From Verrucomicrobiales bacterium (GTDB lineage Bacteria; Verrucomicrobiota; Verrucomicrobiia; Verrucomicrobiales; DEV007): a DNA stretch of 64,000 nt. The stretch lies in the NCBI GenBank assembly GCA_029210205.1, contig JARGOD010000011.1:1-64000 (forward strand). Reading direction: 5' to 3'. The notes under the pieces were generated by a model. That model searched no databases. It saw only the letters and a program-made list of their open reading frames with translations, and was not told where the DNA came from. Each line of letters begins with the position of its first letter. Within the stretch, counting starts at the first letter, position 1. The translations under genes were made by a program, and so were the position numbers. Shown here piece by piece: positions 52,241 to 60,737 of this stretch.

Positions 52241-54739
52241 TCACTGCCCGTTCACCGGGAGCGGCTCGCGTTCTTTCTCCTTTTTTCCAAAGAGCTTCTG
52301 ACCGAGGCGCTTCAAGGGTTGGTCTTCCAACTCCACTTCCTCAATCATTTCGGCACGATGTTGGATCGTCGGCACGCCGGGCTCAGGAAAAGTCTGTGCC
52401 GCCGTTTCTCCGATTTCGGAACGAACGTCTTCGTCATAGCTGGAGGTGACGGCTTGCTGATTGTCATGAACCACGACGGGCTGGATGAAAATCATCAACT
52501 CCGTCCGCGTCGTCGATTTATTCGTCGTCTTCGCTGCGTTGCCGATGAACGGGAGATCCTTCAAGATTGGAATCCCGGAATCACTGGTGTTCTGACTCTC
52601 GGAGATGAGACCGCCGAGAATGATTGTGGAACGGTTTGCCACCGTCACCGTAGTGTTCAACTCCTGCTTTCCGATCACAGGAACTTCATTCTGATCAATG
52701 ATCGTGGTCGAAACGACCCGGTCGTTGATTTGCACAATGTCGAGCGTCACCTCGTCATTTTCATTAATGGTCGGAAGTACTTCCAATTTTAAAACAACAT
52801 CCTTGAAATCAGTCGTCGAACGAATTGAGTTCGGGTTGGTCGTATCAGAAACCGAACTGGCTGCAAAAGGGATCTCCTGGCCGGAAGTGATTTCCGCTCG
52901 CTTCCCGTTTTGCGTATAGACCACAGGACGGGAGAGAACTTTAAAACGGCTTGTCGCTTCCAAAGCCGTGATAATGACATCCAGCGATTCCCCGACCTGT
53001 CCATATATATTAAGACCTCCGGTGGGACCGAAAGGAGTGGTCGTAAGCATGTCTGCCACGTTGGCGATATTTCCCGTCGTGTTCGTTGCGCCGACGATAT
53101 CGTTTCGCCCGTTGATGAGCCCGCCGGTGAAACCACCCTCACTGCGATCACTCCCGCTCCAAGGAACAAATCGCTGAAGGTAATCCACGCCAAACTGAAC
53201 ATCATCTGTCAGCGTCAATTCACCAATCACCGTAGCGAGGTAAACCTGAACCGGCTTGTGATCGAGGCGATCAATCATGTCGAGAACGATTTCTTCTGCC
53301 TCGCGCGTTCCCATGATGATGATCGAGTTCGACTGACGATCTGCGATAATCCGGGTCTTCCCTACAAGAACAGAAATTGGAGCCACTTCATCGATCGGGA
53401 AAGAAATCTGATCCGCTCTTCCGCCGACTTCGTCGGTGGCACTCTGCTGCGTTCGGTTTTGATTGTTTTGATTACTCTGATTGGTACCAGTGAGGGTAGT
53501 CAACTGAGACGAGGTCACCGGAGTCGGTCGGCTTTGAATCTGTCGACCTCCAGGGAGCTGTGTCTGTCCGGTGCCCGTATCCTGCAAGATGTCGACAAGG
53601 ACGGGAAGGATGTCATTGGCTTTCACGTATCGCAACTTTCGCTCGACCGGGTCATGACTGTCGAGAGGCTGATCGAACTCACGAATGAGTTGTAGTATGT
53701 AAGCAGCGTCTGAAGGAGAGGCGACGACCATGATCCGGTTCATCCGGTCATCGGGAATTAGCTGCGCGGCAGGAAGGTTTGCAGTGCCCACACCGCTGAA
53801 TGTATTTGCGGCACTGCCATTTCGCTGGTTTCCCTGGCTGCCTGCATTCTGTCCCTGACCACCACTACCGTTGCTCTGATTGGTATTGTTGTTTCGCGCC
53901 TGCCCCGTAACCGTTCCCCGCGCTTCATTCTGCCGGGAACGCTCTTCCATCCGCGCGTCCATCGCAGCCTGAATGATCTGGGCGACAATATTTGCTTCCG
54001 CAAACTCCATATGAACAAACTCCGTGATCAGCGGGGCGTCCTCGATAGGATGATCGATGATCGAGCGCAAACGGATCAACTGCCGGACGATCGGGGTTGT
54101 CTCGGTAATCAACAACCCATGGGGATTCGAAACGGGGGTAATGCGACCAAATTCGTTCAACACGATGTGATTTCCAAAAATAGTAGCGGCATCTTCAGGA
54201 TCCACAAAATCCAGTTCCATGAAGAAACCAACGAGCGACTCTCCATCTGGAAGTGATTCAGCATCCGTGTAAATAACCACTCCTTCGCTAAATGAAGGAC
54301 TCCCTCCACCCTGACGGGCACCGCCGAGGAGAACTTTGACACTTTCATCTTCCGGCTCGGTCACCAGAATATACCCGTTCACGAGTAAAGCCGCCTCGAT
54401 GAGTCTGACAGCTTCGTCCCTTGGAACTTCACGAGGTGTGACCAAACTGACCTGAGGCCCCTCAAAGATCGAACTGTCTTTAACGATTGGCTTGCCGATG
54501 AGACGCTCATAGATACTCAAAATATCATTCACTGGATTCAGCGGAAACTGAAGGCTAACCCCGCCATCCGGGCCCGCTCCCGGACCACCGGGACGCTGAA
54601 GAAGAGAAGGAGCCTGTTGGGGTTCGGGCCGGTCTTCATCCTGCGACCAGAGAGAAGCCGTGAAATCAGGAGTCAATAGCAGGATGGTGGCCGCCGCGTA
54701 AAAGGAACCGCGGAGCTTGTTTCGAAGCTCGAATTTCAT
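52241..54739 (-). CDS. Secretin, type II/IV system outer-membrane channel (Amuc_1098-like)
   Basis: The protein of about 832 residues starts at ATG 54739 with a signal peptide ('MKFELRNKLRGSFYAAATILLLTPDFTASLWSQ'). Secretin N domains follow ('VNDILSIYERLIGKPIVKDSSIF', 'LRSIIDHPIEDAPLITEFVHMEFAEANIVAQIIQAAM', 'RKLRYVKANDILPVLVDILQD'). They are interrupted by a Gly/Asn/Gln-rich stretch ('NNNTNQSNGSGGQGQNAGSQGNQRNGS'). The C-terminal secretin domain has 'SGQEIPFAASSV', 'VKLEVLP'-type strands and 'RSTIILGGLISESQNTSDSGIPILKDLPFIGNAAK'. It ends with 'TELMIFIQPVVV'. It should form an outer-membrane ring for pilus or protein export. No other pilus gene is adjacent. Confidence 0.9.
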   Translation of the reverse strand: MKFELRNKLRGSFYAAATILLLTPDFTASLWSQDEDRPEPQQAPSLLQRPGGPGAGPDGGVSLQFPLNPVNDILSIYERLIGKPIVKDSSIFEGPQVSLVTPREVPRDEAVRLIEAALLVNGYILVTEPEDESVKVLLGGARQGGGSPSFSEGVVIYTDAESLPDGESLVGFFMELDFVDPEDAATIFGNHIVLNEFGRITPVSNPHGLLITETTPIVRQLIRLRSIIDHPIEDAPLITEFVHMEFAEANIVAQIIQAAMDARMEERSRQNEARGTVTGQARNNNTNQSNGSGGQGQNAGSQGNQRNGSAANTFSGVGTANLPAAQLIPDDRMNRIMVVASPSDAAYILQLIREFDQPLDSHDPVERKLRYVKANDILPVLVDILQDTGTGQTQLPGGRQIQSRPTPVTSSQLTTLTGTNQSNQNNQNRTQQSATDEVGGRADQISFPIDEVAPISVLVGKTRIIADRQSNSIIIMGTREAEEIVLDMIDRLDHKPVQVYLATVIGELTLTDDVQFGVDYLQRFVPWSGSDRSEGGFTGGLINGRNDIVGATNTTGNIANVADMLTTTPFGPTGGLNIYGQVGESLDVIITALEATSRFKVLSRPVVYTQNGKRAEITSGQEIPFAASSVSDTTNPNSIRSTTDFKDVVLKLEVLPTINENDEVTLDIVQINDRVVSTTIIDQNEVPVIGKQELNTTVTVANRSTIILGGLISESQNTSDSGIPILKDLPFIGNAAKTTNKSTTRTELMIFIQPVVVHDNQQAVTSSYDEDVRSEIGETAAQTFPEPGVPTIQHRAEMIEEVELEDQPLKRLGQKLFGKKEKEREPLPVNGQ

Positions 54740-54804
54740 GTTTTTGTGTTTCTCCGAAATATTCCCTCCGGAGCCGATGAAACACCGTAAGTGCCTCATT
54801 GATT

Positions 54805-54814
54805 CACAATTGTG
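54805..54814. promoter_or_regulatory. Palindrome CACAATTGTG upstream of secretin
   Basis: The perfect 10-bp palindrome CACAATTGTG, extended to TTCACAATTGTGGAA with one mismatch, lies 66 bp before the secretin ATG. It may be an operator. A short palindrome like this can occur by chance, so confidence is low. Confidence 0.25.
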
Positions 54815-54927
54815 GAAAAAAGTCAGGATGCTTGTTTTACCCTAATCGCTTCGACCCGACAACATGTGATGCAACGATTCTGCCTTATCGGCATACAGGA
54901 ATTTGAGCCAGTCTGAAAAGATGAATT

Positions 54928-56256
54928 TTATTCCACCACACTTTCCACCTCACCGTCAGAGAGACGAGTTTTCAGACGATCTCCTTTCTTCAGGGAAAGC
55001 ACACTGCTCACTGGCTTACCTTCAGCATCCATCGTAAGCGAAAATCCACGCTTAACGGTAGCATCGGGACTCAGAGAATGAAGCAAAAGGCTCAAGTTCT
55101 TGATCGATCTCCGGCGATCCGAGAGAGCACGACCAGTAGAGACCTCCGCTCCTTCGAAAGCTCTCGCAACTTTTTCACGGGCTATCACAAGCTTCTGCTC
55201 AGGCTGAATCAGGTACAACGCTCTCACATTAGCCTTCAATTCCTGCCCTAACTCTTGAAGCCGGATCGACACAGTGTTTTCAAGGCGTTCACCCAGAAAA
55301 TCCAACGATTGTGCCCATGACATAATCTTCCGGCCAGGCTCGCGAGCCTCAAGTTCACGATACAGAGCTGCCGAAAATTGCTCGTAACGAGCTAAGTGCC
55401 CCGCAACTCGATTATCGAGAGACGCTCGCAGGATATTCAGATGTCGAAAAAGCGTTTCGCTGTCCGGAGTTGCATTCTCGGCCGCTGCGCTTGGGGTGGG
55501 TTCTCTACGGTCTGACACAAAGTCCGCGATCGTGAAGTCAATCTCGTGACCAACGCCAGACATAACTGGAATCGAGCAGGACGCAATCGCCCGGGCAACG
55601 AGTTCCTCATTGAAGGACCACAAATCTTCGATACTTCCTCCCCCTCTGGAAACAATGATGAGATCCGGTTTCGGGACAATTGAACCCTCATCGAAAATCC
55701 TGACTCCCTCCGCAATTTCTTCCGCGGATCCCTCTCCCTGCACTCTCGCTGGATAAATAATTACCCTGATCCATGGAGCACGGCGATTGAAAATATTCAG
55801 CATATCACGAATTGCGGCCCCGGTTGGAGAAGTGACGATGCCAATAGTCCTTGGAAAGGCAGGGATCGGCTTTTTACTTTCGGGGGCGAAAAGCCCCTCC
55901 GCATCAAGTTTCCGTTTCAGCTCTTCAAAACGCTTCTGCAAGTCTCCAGCACCCTTAGTCTGAATGACTTTTGCAATAAGTTGATATTGGCCGCGAGCCT
56001 CATAGACCGAAATATCTCCTTGTACTTGAACCTGCAACCCATCACGCAGTTCAACAGGGCTACGCGAGGCAGCTCCCTTGAAAAAGACACAAGATAGCTG
56101 TGCGAAAGAATCTTTTAGAGTGAAGTAGGAATGTCCCGATCCAGGGCGCCGAAGATTACTGATTTCGCCCTCCACCCAGACGCTGCTGAATCGGTCCTCC
56201 AGTCTCGCCCGGATATCTGCCGTGATGTCCGAGACACTATGAACTTCTTCCGGCAT
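54928..56256 (-). CDS. xseA: Exodeoxyribonuclease VII large subunit
   Basis: XseA is the catalytic subunit of exonuclease VII. The 442 residues start with an OB-fold DNA-binding domain ('EEVHSVSDITADIRARLEDRFSSVWVEGEISNLRRPGSGHSYFTLKD'). The catalytic domain has 'TIGIVTSPTGAAIRDMLNIFNRRAPWIRVIIYPARVQGEGSAEEI', 'DLIIVSRGGGSIEDLWSFNEELVARAIASCSIPVMSGVGHEIDFTIADFVSDRREPTPSAAAE', and a helical C-terminal region that binds XseB. All signature residues are present. rpe starts 5 bp upstream on the same strand, forming an rpe-xseA pair. The secretin gene follows 188 bp downstream. Confidence 0.95.
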   Translation of the reverse strand: MPEEVHSVSDITADIRARLEDRFSSVWVEGEISNLRRPGSGHSYFTLKDSFAQLSCVFFKGAASRSPVELRDGLQVQVQGDISVYEARGQYQLIAKVIQTKGAGDLQKRFEELKRKLDAEGLFAPESKKPIPAFPRTIGIVTSPTGAAIRDMLNIFNRRAPWIRVIIYPARVQGEGSAEEIAEGVRIFDEGSIVPKPDLIIVSRGGGSIEDLWSFNEELVARAIASCSIPVMSGVGHEIDFTIADFVSDRREPTPSAAAENATPDSETLFRHLNILRASLDNRVAGHLARYEQFSAALYRELEAREPGRKIMSWAQSLDFLGERLENTVSIRLQELGQELKANVRALYLIQPEQKLVIAREKVARAFEGAEVSTGRALSDRRRSIKNLSLLLHSLSPDATVKRGFSLTMDAEGKPVSSVLSLKKGDRLKTRLSDGEVESVVE

Positions 56257-56261
56257 CGTGA

Positions 56262-56924
56262 TCAGCTTCGCATTGTCCGAATAGCCTCTGTCATGTTCGG
56301 AGCCTTGTAGAGAGAAGTGCCCGCAACCATGACATTAGCCCCATGGGCTGCTGCGATTTCGACGGTGCGATGATCAATCCCTCCATCGACTTCAATATGG
56401 AATTCCAGTCCTTCGGCATTTCTCAATTCAAAAGCTTCCTCGACCTTCGGCATCGTTTCGTCCTCCATGAAGGACTGTCCACCGAATCCCGGCACGACCG
56501 TCATGACGAGAAGAAGGTCGATCTGATCGAAAAATGGTTTCACCTCGTCGAGAGGGGTCGCCGGATTCAGCGCAAGACCACAGGGTAATCCCGCTTCCCG
56601 AATTCTCGAGAGTGTCTCAGCGACATCATGCTCTGCCTCAACATGCACCGTGATCCGATCGCATCCCGCCTCGATGAACATCGGGAGATACTTATCAGGG
56701 CGGGTGATCATGAGATGAGTGTCTAAAGTCAGTCCGGTATGCGGGCGAACTGCGGAAACAAATTGCGGACCAAATGAAATGTTTTCGACAAAATGTCCAT
56801 CCATCACATCGAGATGAATCCAATCTGCGCCGGAATCTTCAGCTCGACGTATTTCTTTCCCTATCTTCCCCCAGTCTGATGCGAGAACAGAAGGAGCTAT
56901 AATTCGGGTGTTGCAGTCACTCAT
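56262..56924 (-). CDS. rpe: Ribulose-phosphate 3-epimerase
   Basis: RPE interconverts ribulose-5-phosphate and xylulose-5-phosphate in the pentose phosphate pathway. The 220-residue TIM barrel has 'IIAPSVLASDWGKIGKEIRRAEDSGADWIHLDVMDGHFVENISFGPQFVSAVR' with metal-binding His and Asp. 'DTHLMITRPDKYL', 'LLVMTVVPGFGGQSFMEDETMPKVEE' and 'FHIEVDGGIDHRTVEIAAAHGANVMVAGTSLY' complete the active site. It is 5 bp before xseA and divergent from tadA, with 62 bp between starts. Confidence 0.96.
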   Translation of the reverse strand: MSDCNTRIIAPSVLASDWGKIGKEIRRAEDSGADWIHLDVMDGHFVENISFGPQFVSAVRPHTGLTLDTHLMITRPDKYLPMFIEAGCDRITVHVEAEHDVAETLSRIREAGLPCGLALNPATPLDEVKPFFDQIDLLLVMTVVPGFGGQSFMEDETMPKVEEAFELRNAEGLEFHIEVDGGIDHRTVEIAAAHGANVMVAGTSLYKAPNMTEAIRTMRS

Positions 56925-56986
56925 TGATAGGCATTATCTATACGCTTCGGCCATACCGCAAAAACTTTGTCCGCTGAATATCCATC

Positions 56987-57508
56987 ATGGTTGAAGAAAT
57001 GCTGCCCTCCCCCGATGACGAACCTGCAATCGATCTCGCCAGCGATACCTTCTTCATGGGACAGGCGATGCGGCAGGCACAAAAGGCTTACCTTTCGGAA
57101 GAAGTGCCGGTAGGGGCCGTCATCGTGCAAAGCGGTTCCATTGTCGCTCGTTCTCACAATCAAGTCGAAACCCTTCGAGACGCAACCGCCCACGCTGAAA
57201 TGCTCGCCCTCACTCAGGCACAGGAAGCCATGGGAGACTGGAGACTGACAGATTGTGACCTCTACGTGACGAAGGAGCCCTGCCCCATGTGCGCCGGCGC
57301 GATTATTCACTGCCGGATTCGTCGGGTTATTTTTGGATGTGGTGATCCAAAAGGCGGAGCTGCAGGTGGATTCATCAATTTGCTGCAGCAGCCGACTTTG
57401 AATCATTTCAGCGAAGTAACACCCGGGGTTCTCGAGGAGGATTCGAAATTGCTCCTGAAAACTTTCTTTTTGGAGGCGCGCACCAAAAAGAAGGGTGGCA
57501 TTGTCTAA
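56987..57508 (+). CDS. tadA: tRNA-specific adenosine deaminase
   Basis: TadA deaminates A34 of tRNA-Arg(ACG) to inosine. The 173-residue protein has the cytidine-deaminase-fold zinc site: H69-A-E71 in 'ATAHAEMLAL' and C99/C102 in 'KEPCPMCAGAI'. 'VPVGAVIVQSGSIVARSHNQVE' and 'VIFGCGDPKGGAAGGFINLLQ' are TadA-specific, the latter being the tRNA-binding part found in place of the cytosine deaminase loop. The length is near normal, with an N-terminal extension of about 20 residues. It lies 38 bp before the metallo-hydrolase gene, likely the same unit. Confidence 0.94.
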   Translation: MVEEMLPSPDDEPAIDLASDTFFMGQAMRQAQKAYLSEEVPVGAVIVQSGSIVARSHNQVETLRDATAHAEMLALTQAQEAMGDWRLTDCDLYVTKEPCPMCAGAIIHCRIRRVIFGCGDPKGGAAGGFINLLQQPTLNHFSEVTPGVLEEDSKLLLKTFFLEARTKKKGGIV

Positions 57509-57546
57509 ATTACAGCTCCAAGGTCCACGACCTTTTTTTCGCCTGC

Positions 57547-58920
57547 ATGATGCTTTTCAAGAACCTGGCACGTTTCCCTGATATCGGCTCCAACTCTTAC
57601 CTTCTCGATTTCGGAGAAACACGCATCGTACTTGACGCCGGAACCCATCCGAAACATACCGGTCGGGATACCCTGCCTCGATTCGAAGAGATCGAACCGG
57701 ATTCTGTTGATGCCATCTTTGTGAGTCACCCTCATCTCGACCATATCGGAGGTCTCCCCGTTCTAATGCAGCAACAGATCAGTGCGGCCGTGGCGATGAC
57801 CGCCCCAACCCGGGAGAGCGGGGCTGCATTACTTCACAATTCGGTGAACGTGATGCAATCACAGAAGGAAGAACTGAATGAGCCAGCTTATCCCCTTTAC
57901 TCGCACCGCCGTGTAAATGAATACGAGCGGCTTTGGTTTACCCGCGGAACCAGTGAAGTATTCTCTATCGGGACACGGGATCGAATCGAGTGCGAATTTT
58001 ACCCTGCGGGGCATGTTCAAGGCGCTGTTGGAATTCGCATGGAAAGCGACATGCACACCGTTTTCTACACGGGAGATGTTCACTTTGAAGATCAAACGAT
58101 GACCAAGGCTGCTGAGTTCCCGACAAAAGACATCGACACACTGATTGTCGAGACGACTCGGGGAGGCTACGAGCGCGATCCCGACTATACGAGGGAGCAA
58201 GAGAAGCAGCGCCTCGGTGAATCCATCCGAAAGACAATCGAGCGGGGTGGGGCCGTTCTCATTCCGGTCTTTGCCTTTGGCAAAACTCAGGAGCTTCTGC
58301 TAATGCTGCAGGAGCTACGCGAGGCGGGCAAGATTCCGCACGTGCCTGTCCATATCGGCGGCTTAAGCACGCGGATGTCGCAAATCGCCGACCGCTTTTC
58401 GGAAAGCGAAGAACGACTTCATCGCGGAACCCGCTTACTCGATGACTTTGAAGATCTCCACATTTTACCTCGCGGTCACCTTGAGCCGGAATTTCATCCG
58501 GGCAGGATTTACGCTCTCTCAAGTGGCATGATGTCAGAACACACGGTCTCAAATCGCTTCGCCCGCCACATTCTGCGCTCGGATAAACATTCCTTGATCT
58601 TCGTAGGCTATGCCGACAGCGAAACGCCGGCTGGCAAGATTCTCTCTGTCGGGCAGGGCGGCCGCGTGCAACTCGATGCGAAACGTGATCATGAAAGTGT
58701 CATCGAGTGCGAGGTTCACAGATTTGATTTCAGCGGCCATGCCCCGAGAGATCAGATTGCAGACTACGTTGTTACATGTAGACCAGAGAACGTCATCCTT
58801 GTTCATGGTGATCCGACGGCTCGCGCCTGGTTCAAAACGGAACTTTGCCGCCGCCTGCCCGAAAGCCGGGTGATTCTGCCCAAGCCGGGAGAAGAGATAA
58901 GCCTTGATTCACGCCCTTAG
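57547..58920 (+). CDS. MBL-fold beta-CASP RNase-like metallo-hydrolase
   Basis: The 457-residue protein combines a metallo-beta-lactamase domain and a beta-CASP domain, the architecture of CPSF73/YSH1-type nucleases. Metal site motifs are 'SHPHLDHIGGLP' (H61, H63, D65, H66), 'PAGHVQGAVGIRM' and 'FYTGDVHFEDQ'. The beta-CASP motifs are 'VLIPVFAFGKTQELLLML', 'YALSSGMMSEHTVSNRF', and 'FDFSGHAPRDQIADYV' near 'VILVHGDPTARAWFKTEL'. Such proteins cleave RNA in bacteria and archaea and are distinct from RNase J. The substrate is not known. The stop codon forms one end of the hairpin shared with lpxD. Confidence 0.88.
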   Translation: MMLFKNLARFPDIGSNSYLLDFGETRIVLDAGTHPKHTGRDTLPRFEEIEPDSVDAIFVSHPHLDHIGGLPVLMQQQISAAVAMTAPTRESGAALLHNSVNVMQSQKEELNEPAYPLYSHRRVNEYERLWFTRGTSEVFSIGTRDRIECEFYPAGHVQGAVGIRMESDMHTVFYTGDVHFEDQTMTKAAEFPTKDIDTLIVETTRGGYERDPDYTREQEKQRLGESIRKTIERGGAVLIPVFAFGKTQELLLMLQELREAGKIPHVPVHIGGLSTRMSQIADRFSESEERLHRGTRLLDDFEDLHILPRGHLEPEFHPGRIYALSSGMMSEHTVSNRFARHILRSDKHSLIFVGYADSETPAGKILSVGQGGRVQLDAKRDHESVIECEVHRFDFSGHAPRDQIADYVVTCRPENVILVHGDPTARAWFKTELCRRLPESRVILPKPGEEISLDSRP

Positions 58921-58937
58921 CGGTCGCAAGGCCGCTA
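58918..58937. terminator. GNRA-loop hairpin bridging two convergent stop codons
   Basis: TAGCGGTC-GCAA-GGCCGCTA is an 8-bp stem (one G-T pair) closed by a GCAA tetraloop. The left end TAG is the stop of the metallo-hydrolase gene, and the right end CTA is the stop (TAG) of lpxD. Equal function on both strands as a shared 3' hairpin is likely; there is no strong T tract. Confidence 0.7.
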
Positions 58938-59963
58938 GCCACCGGCTTCTTCCTCGAGTCTCTTCACTCGCTTGAGAAGACTTCCGAGTTGTTTAATGCG
59001 CATACTCTCGCGTCGATCATCTTTCAACGGTCTCGCTGGATATCCAAAGTACGTGCCGCCCGGTTCGGTGATTGAGGCAATGACGCCGGAGCGTCCGCCA
59101 CAGGTTACTTTATCAGCGATTGTGAGGTGCCCTGCGACACCACATTGGGCCGCGAGTGTCACATAATCGCCGATTCTTGTGCTACCGGAAATCCCAGTCT
59201 GCGCGACGATAATGCAGTGCTTTCCGATGATCACATTGTGACCGATCTGCACCTGATTATCGATCTTTGTCCCTTCGCCGATCACCGTTTCGCCAAAGCG
59301 GGCACGATCAATCGTTGTTGAAGCACCAATCTCAACATCACTCTCAATCCGGACAATCCCGAGTTGTTCCACTTTCTGATGAAGTCCTTCCACAAATTCG
59401 AATCCAAACCCATCTCCTCCGACGACCACACCGGCGTGCAGGATAACCCGATCTCCGATCACACATCCCTCCCGCACTGTGACATTCGGTCCGATTTCAC
59501 AATCTTTACCGATCGTGACATTTTCTCCGATGACAGCTCCGGAATTGACTCTCGTCCCATTTCCGATTGAGCCACCGGAATGAACTGTCGCATTGGCAAG
59601 AACGCTCACCTTGCTTCTATCAAGCTTCGTATCCGGGGCTACCCACGCAGCTTCGTGTACTCCACCGACAAACTGCGGAGGCCGCACACCAAAGGCCTTC
59701 ACGATCATGTCAAAAGCAAGGACAGGGTTATCGACCATGACCAGCGCTGCGGTCGCAGGAACATCAACTTCTCGAGAAGGAACGAGAACTAAGCCTGCTG
59801 AGGTCTCACTTAGCTGCTCCCTGTATTTTGCATTTCCAAAAAAGCTAACACAGGAGGCATCGGCCTGGTCGAGTGCCGCAAAGTTGGTAAGCAAAGCATT
59901 TTCATTCCCACAGAGAAGCTCTCCCTTAACGAGACTGGTAATTTCTCCTACGGTTGCTTTCAT
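58935..59963 (-). CDS. lpxD: UDP-3-O-(3-hydroxyacyl)glucosamine N-acyltransferase
   Basis: LpxD adds the second 3-hydroxyacyl chain in lipid A synthesis, so the cell makes LPS. The 342 residues have an N-terminal uridine-binding domain ('[38 protein letters not shown]', '[19 protein letters not shown]'). A left-handed beta-helix of hexapeptide repeats follows ('[44 protein letters not shown]'). The catalytic His lies after '[16 protein letters not shown]'. The C-terminal helix has '[15 protein letters not shown]'. It belongs to the bamA-ompH-lpxD order but is separated from ompH by an intrinsic terminator. Confidence 0.95.
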   Translation of the reverse strand: MKATVGEITSLVKGELLCGNENALLTNFAALDQADASCVSFFGNAKYREQLSETSAGLVLVPSREVDVPATAALVMVDNPVLAFDMIVKAFGVRPPQFVGGVHEAAWVAPDTKLDRSKVSVLANATVHSGGSIGNGTRVNSGAVIGENVTIGKDCEIGPNVTVREGCVIGDRVILHAGVVVGGDGFGFEFVEGLHQKVEQLGIVRIESDVEIGASTTIDRARFGETVIGEGTKIDNQVQIGHNVIIGKHCIIVAQTGISGSTRIGDYVTLAAQCGVAGHLTIADKVTCGGRSGVIASITEPGGTYFGYPARPLKDDRRESMRIKQLGSLLKRVKRLEEEAGG

Positions 59964-59980
59964 TCGTTGCTGGTGAACAC

Positions 59981-60006
59981 AAAAAAGCGGCGGTAAACCG
60001 CCGCTT
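59981..60006 (-). terminator. Intrinsic terminator between ompH and lpxD
   Basis: On the minus strand, AAGCGGCGG-TTTA-CCGCCGCTT is a perfect 9-bp stem with a 4-base loop, followed by TTTT (TTTTTT with the last stem bases). It lies 18 bp before the lpxD start and 29 bp after the ompH stop. lpxD expression must rely on readthrough or its own promoter. Confidence 0.88.
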
Positions 60007-60034
60007 CCGCGTTTCGTATATTAGACACTACCGT

Positions 60035-60619
60035 TCACTGCGAAGCTCCGGCGTTTAGAGCTCCAATCACTTCCTCCGTGAGATCTACAACGTTCTCTGA
60101 GGTATAAAGAATGGCCTTATTCGCCTTAGGAAGAAACGATTTGTCGAAAACAAGGTCATGTCCCTGAGCCTCGACAATGGCATTCACAGCATCTTTGATT
60201 TCACCGACAAGAGTCGCTTCCATCTCAGAACGTGCCGTCATCACCTCTGAAGAAGCCTTGCGCTGAGCGTCCTGAATTTCCTGCCCTTTTTGACCACGCT
60301 CCTGGGCTAATGCTTGTAACTTCTCCATGGCCTCTTTGCGCTTGTCCTCTGCTAACAGCGTATCTCGGACTGTTTTGTCGAGCTCAGTCATCTGATTAGT
60401 CATCATCTGATATGCAGCTTGTCGCTCATCGATATTCTTGCGTTTCTCTTCCGCCATACCGTTGATTTTCTCTACCTCAATCTCCGTTTTGTAGTAGCGA
60501 TTGAGCGCGTCCTGCATATCAACCACAGCGATCTTGAGACCCTGAGCTGAGGCATCCATTCCAACAGCGGAAAGAAGGATCGAAAACACACAGAAAAGAG
60601 CAGGCAGGTTAAACTTCAT
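60035..60619 (-). CDS. ompH: OmpH/Skp family periplasmic chaperone
   Basis: Skp/OmpH is a trimeric periplasmic chaperone that holds unfolded outer-membrane proteins for BamA. The 194-residue protein has a signal peptide ('MKFNLPALFCVFSILLSAVGMDASAQ'). The conserved start 'LKIAVVDMQDALNRYYKTEIEVEKINGMAEEKRKNIDERQAAYQMM' is followed by a long charged coiled coil ('LQALAQERGQKGQEIQDAQRKASSEVMTARSEM'). The closing part is 'IVEAQGHDLVFDKSFLPKANKAILYTSENVVDLTEEVI'. It follows bamA by 118 bp on the same strand. Confidence 0.93.
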   Translation of the reverse strand: MKFNLPALFCVFSILLSAVGMDASAQGLKIAVVDMQDALNRYYKTEIEVEKINGMAEEKRKNIDERQAAYQMMTNQMTELDKTVRDTLLAEDKRKEAMEKLQALAQERGQKGQEIQDAQRKASSEVMTARSEMEATLVGEIKDAVNAIVEAQGHDLVFDKSFLPKANKAILYTSENVVDLTEEVIGALNAGASQ

Positions 60620-60737
60620 ATTTATCAGATGAGCTAGATAGGGATTTTAGTGTCGGGCGTGAGACGATGCGTTTCGCAACCTTTGAAAAGACGCAGAATG
60701 CAGAGAATTTATTAGGAAGATCTTCTCCGATCAGCAA

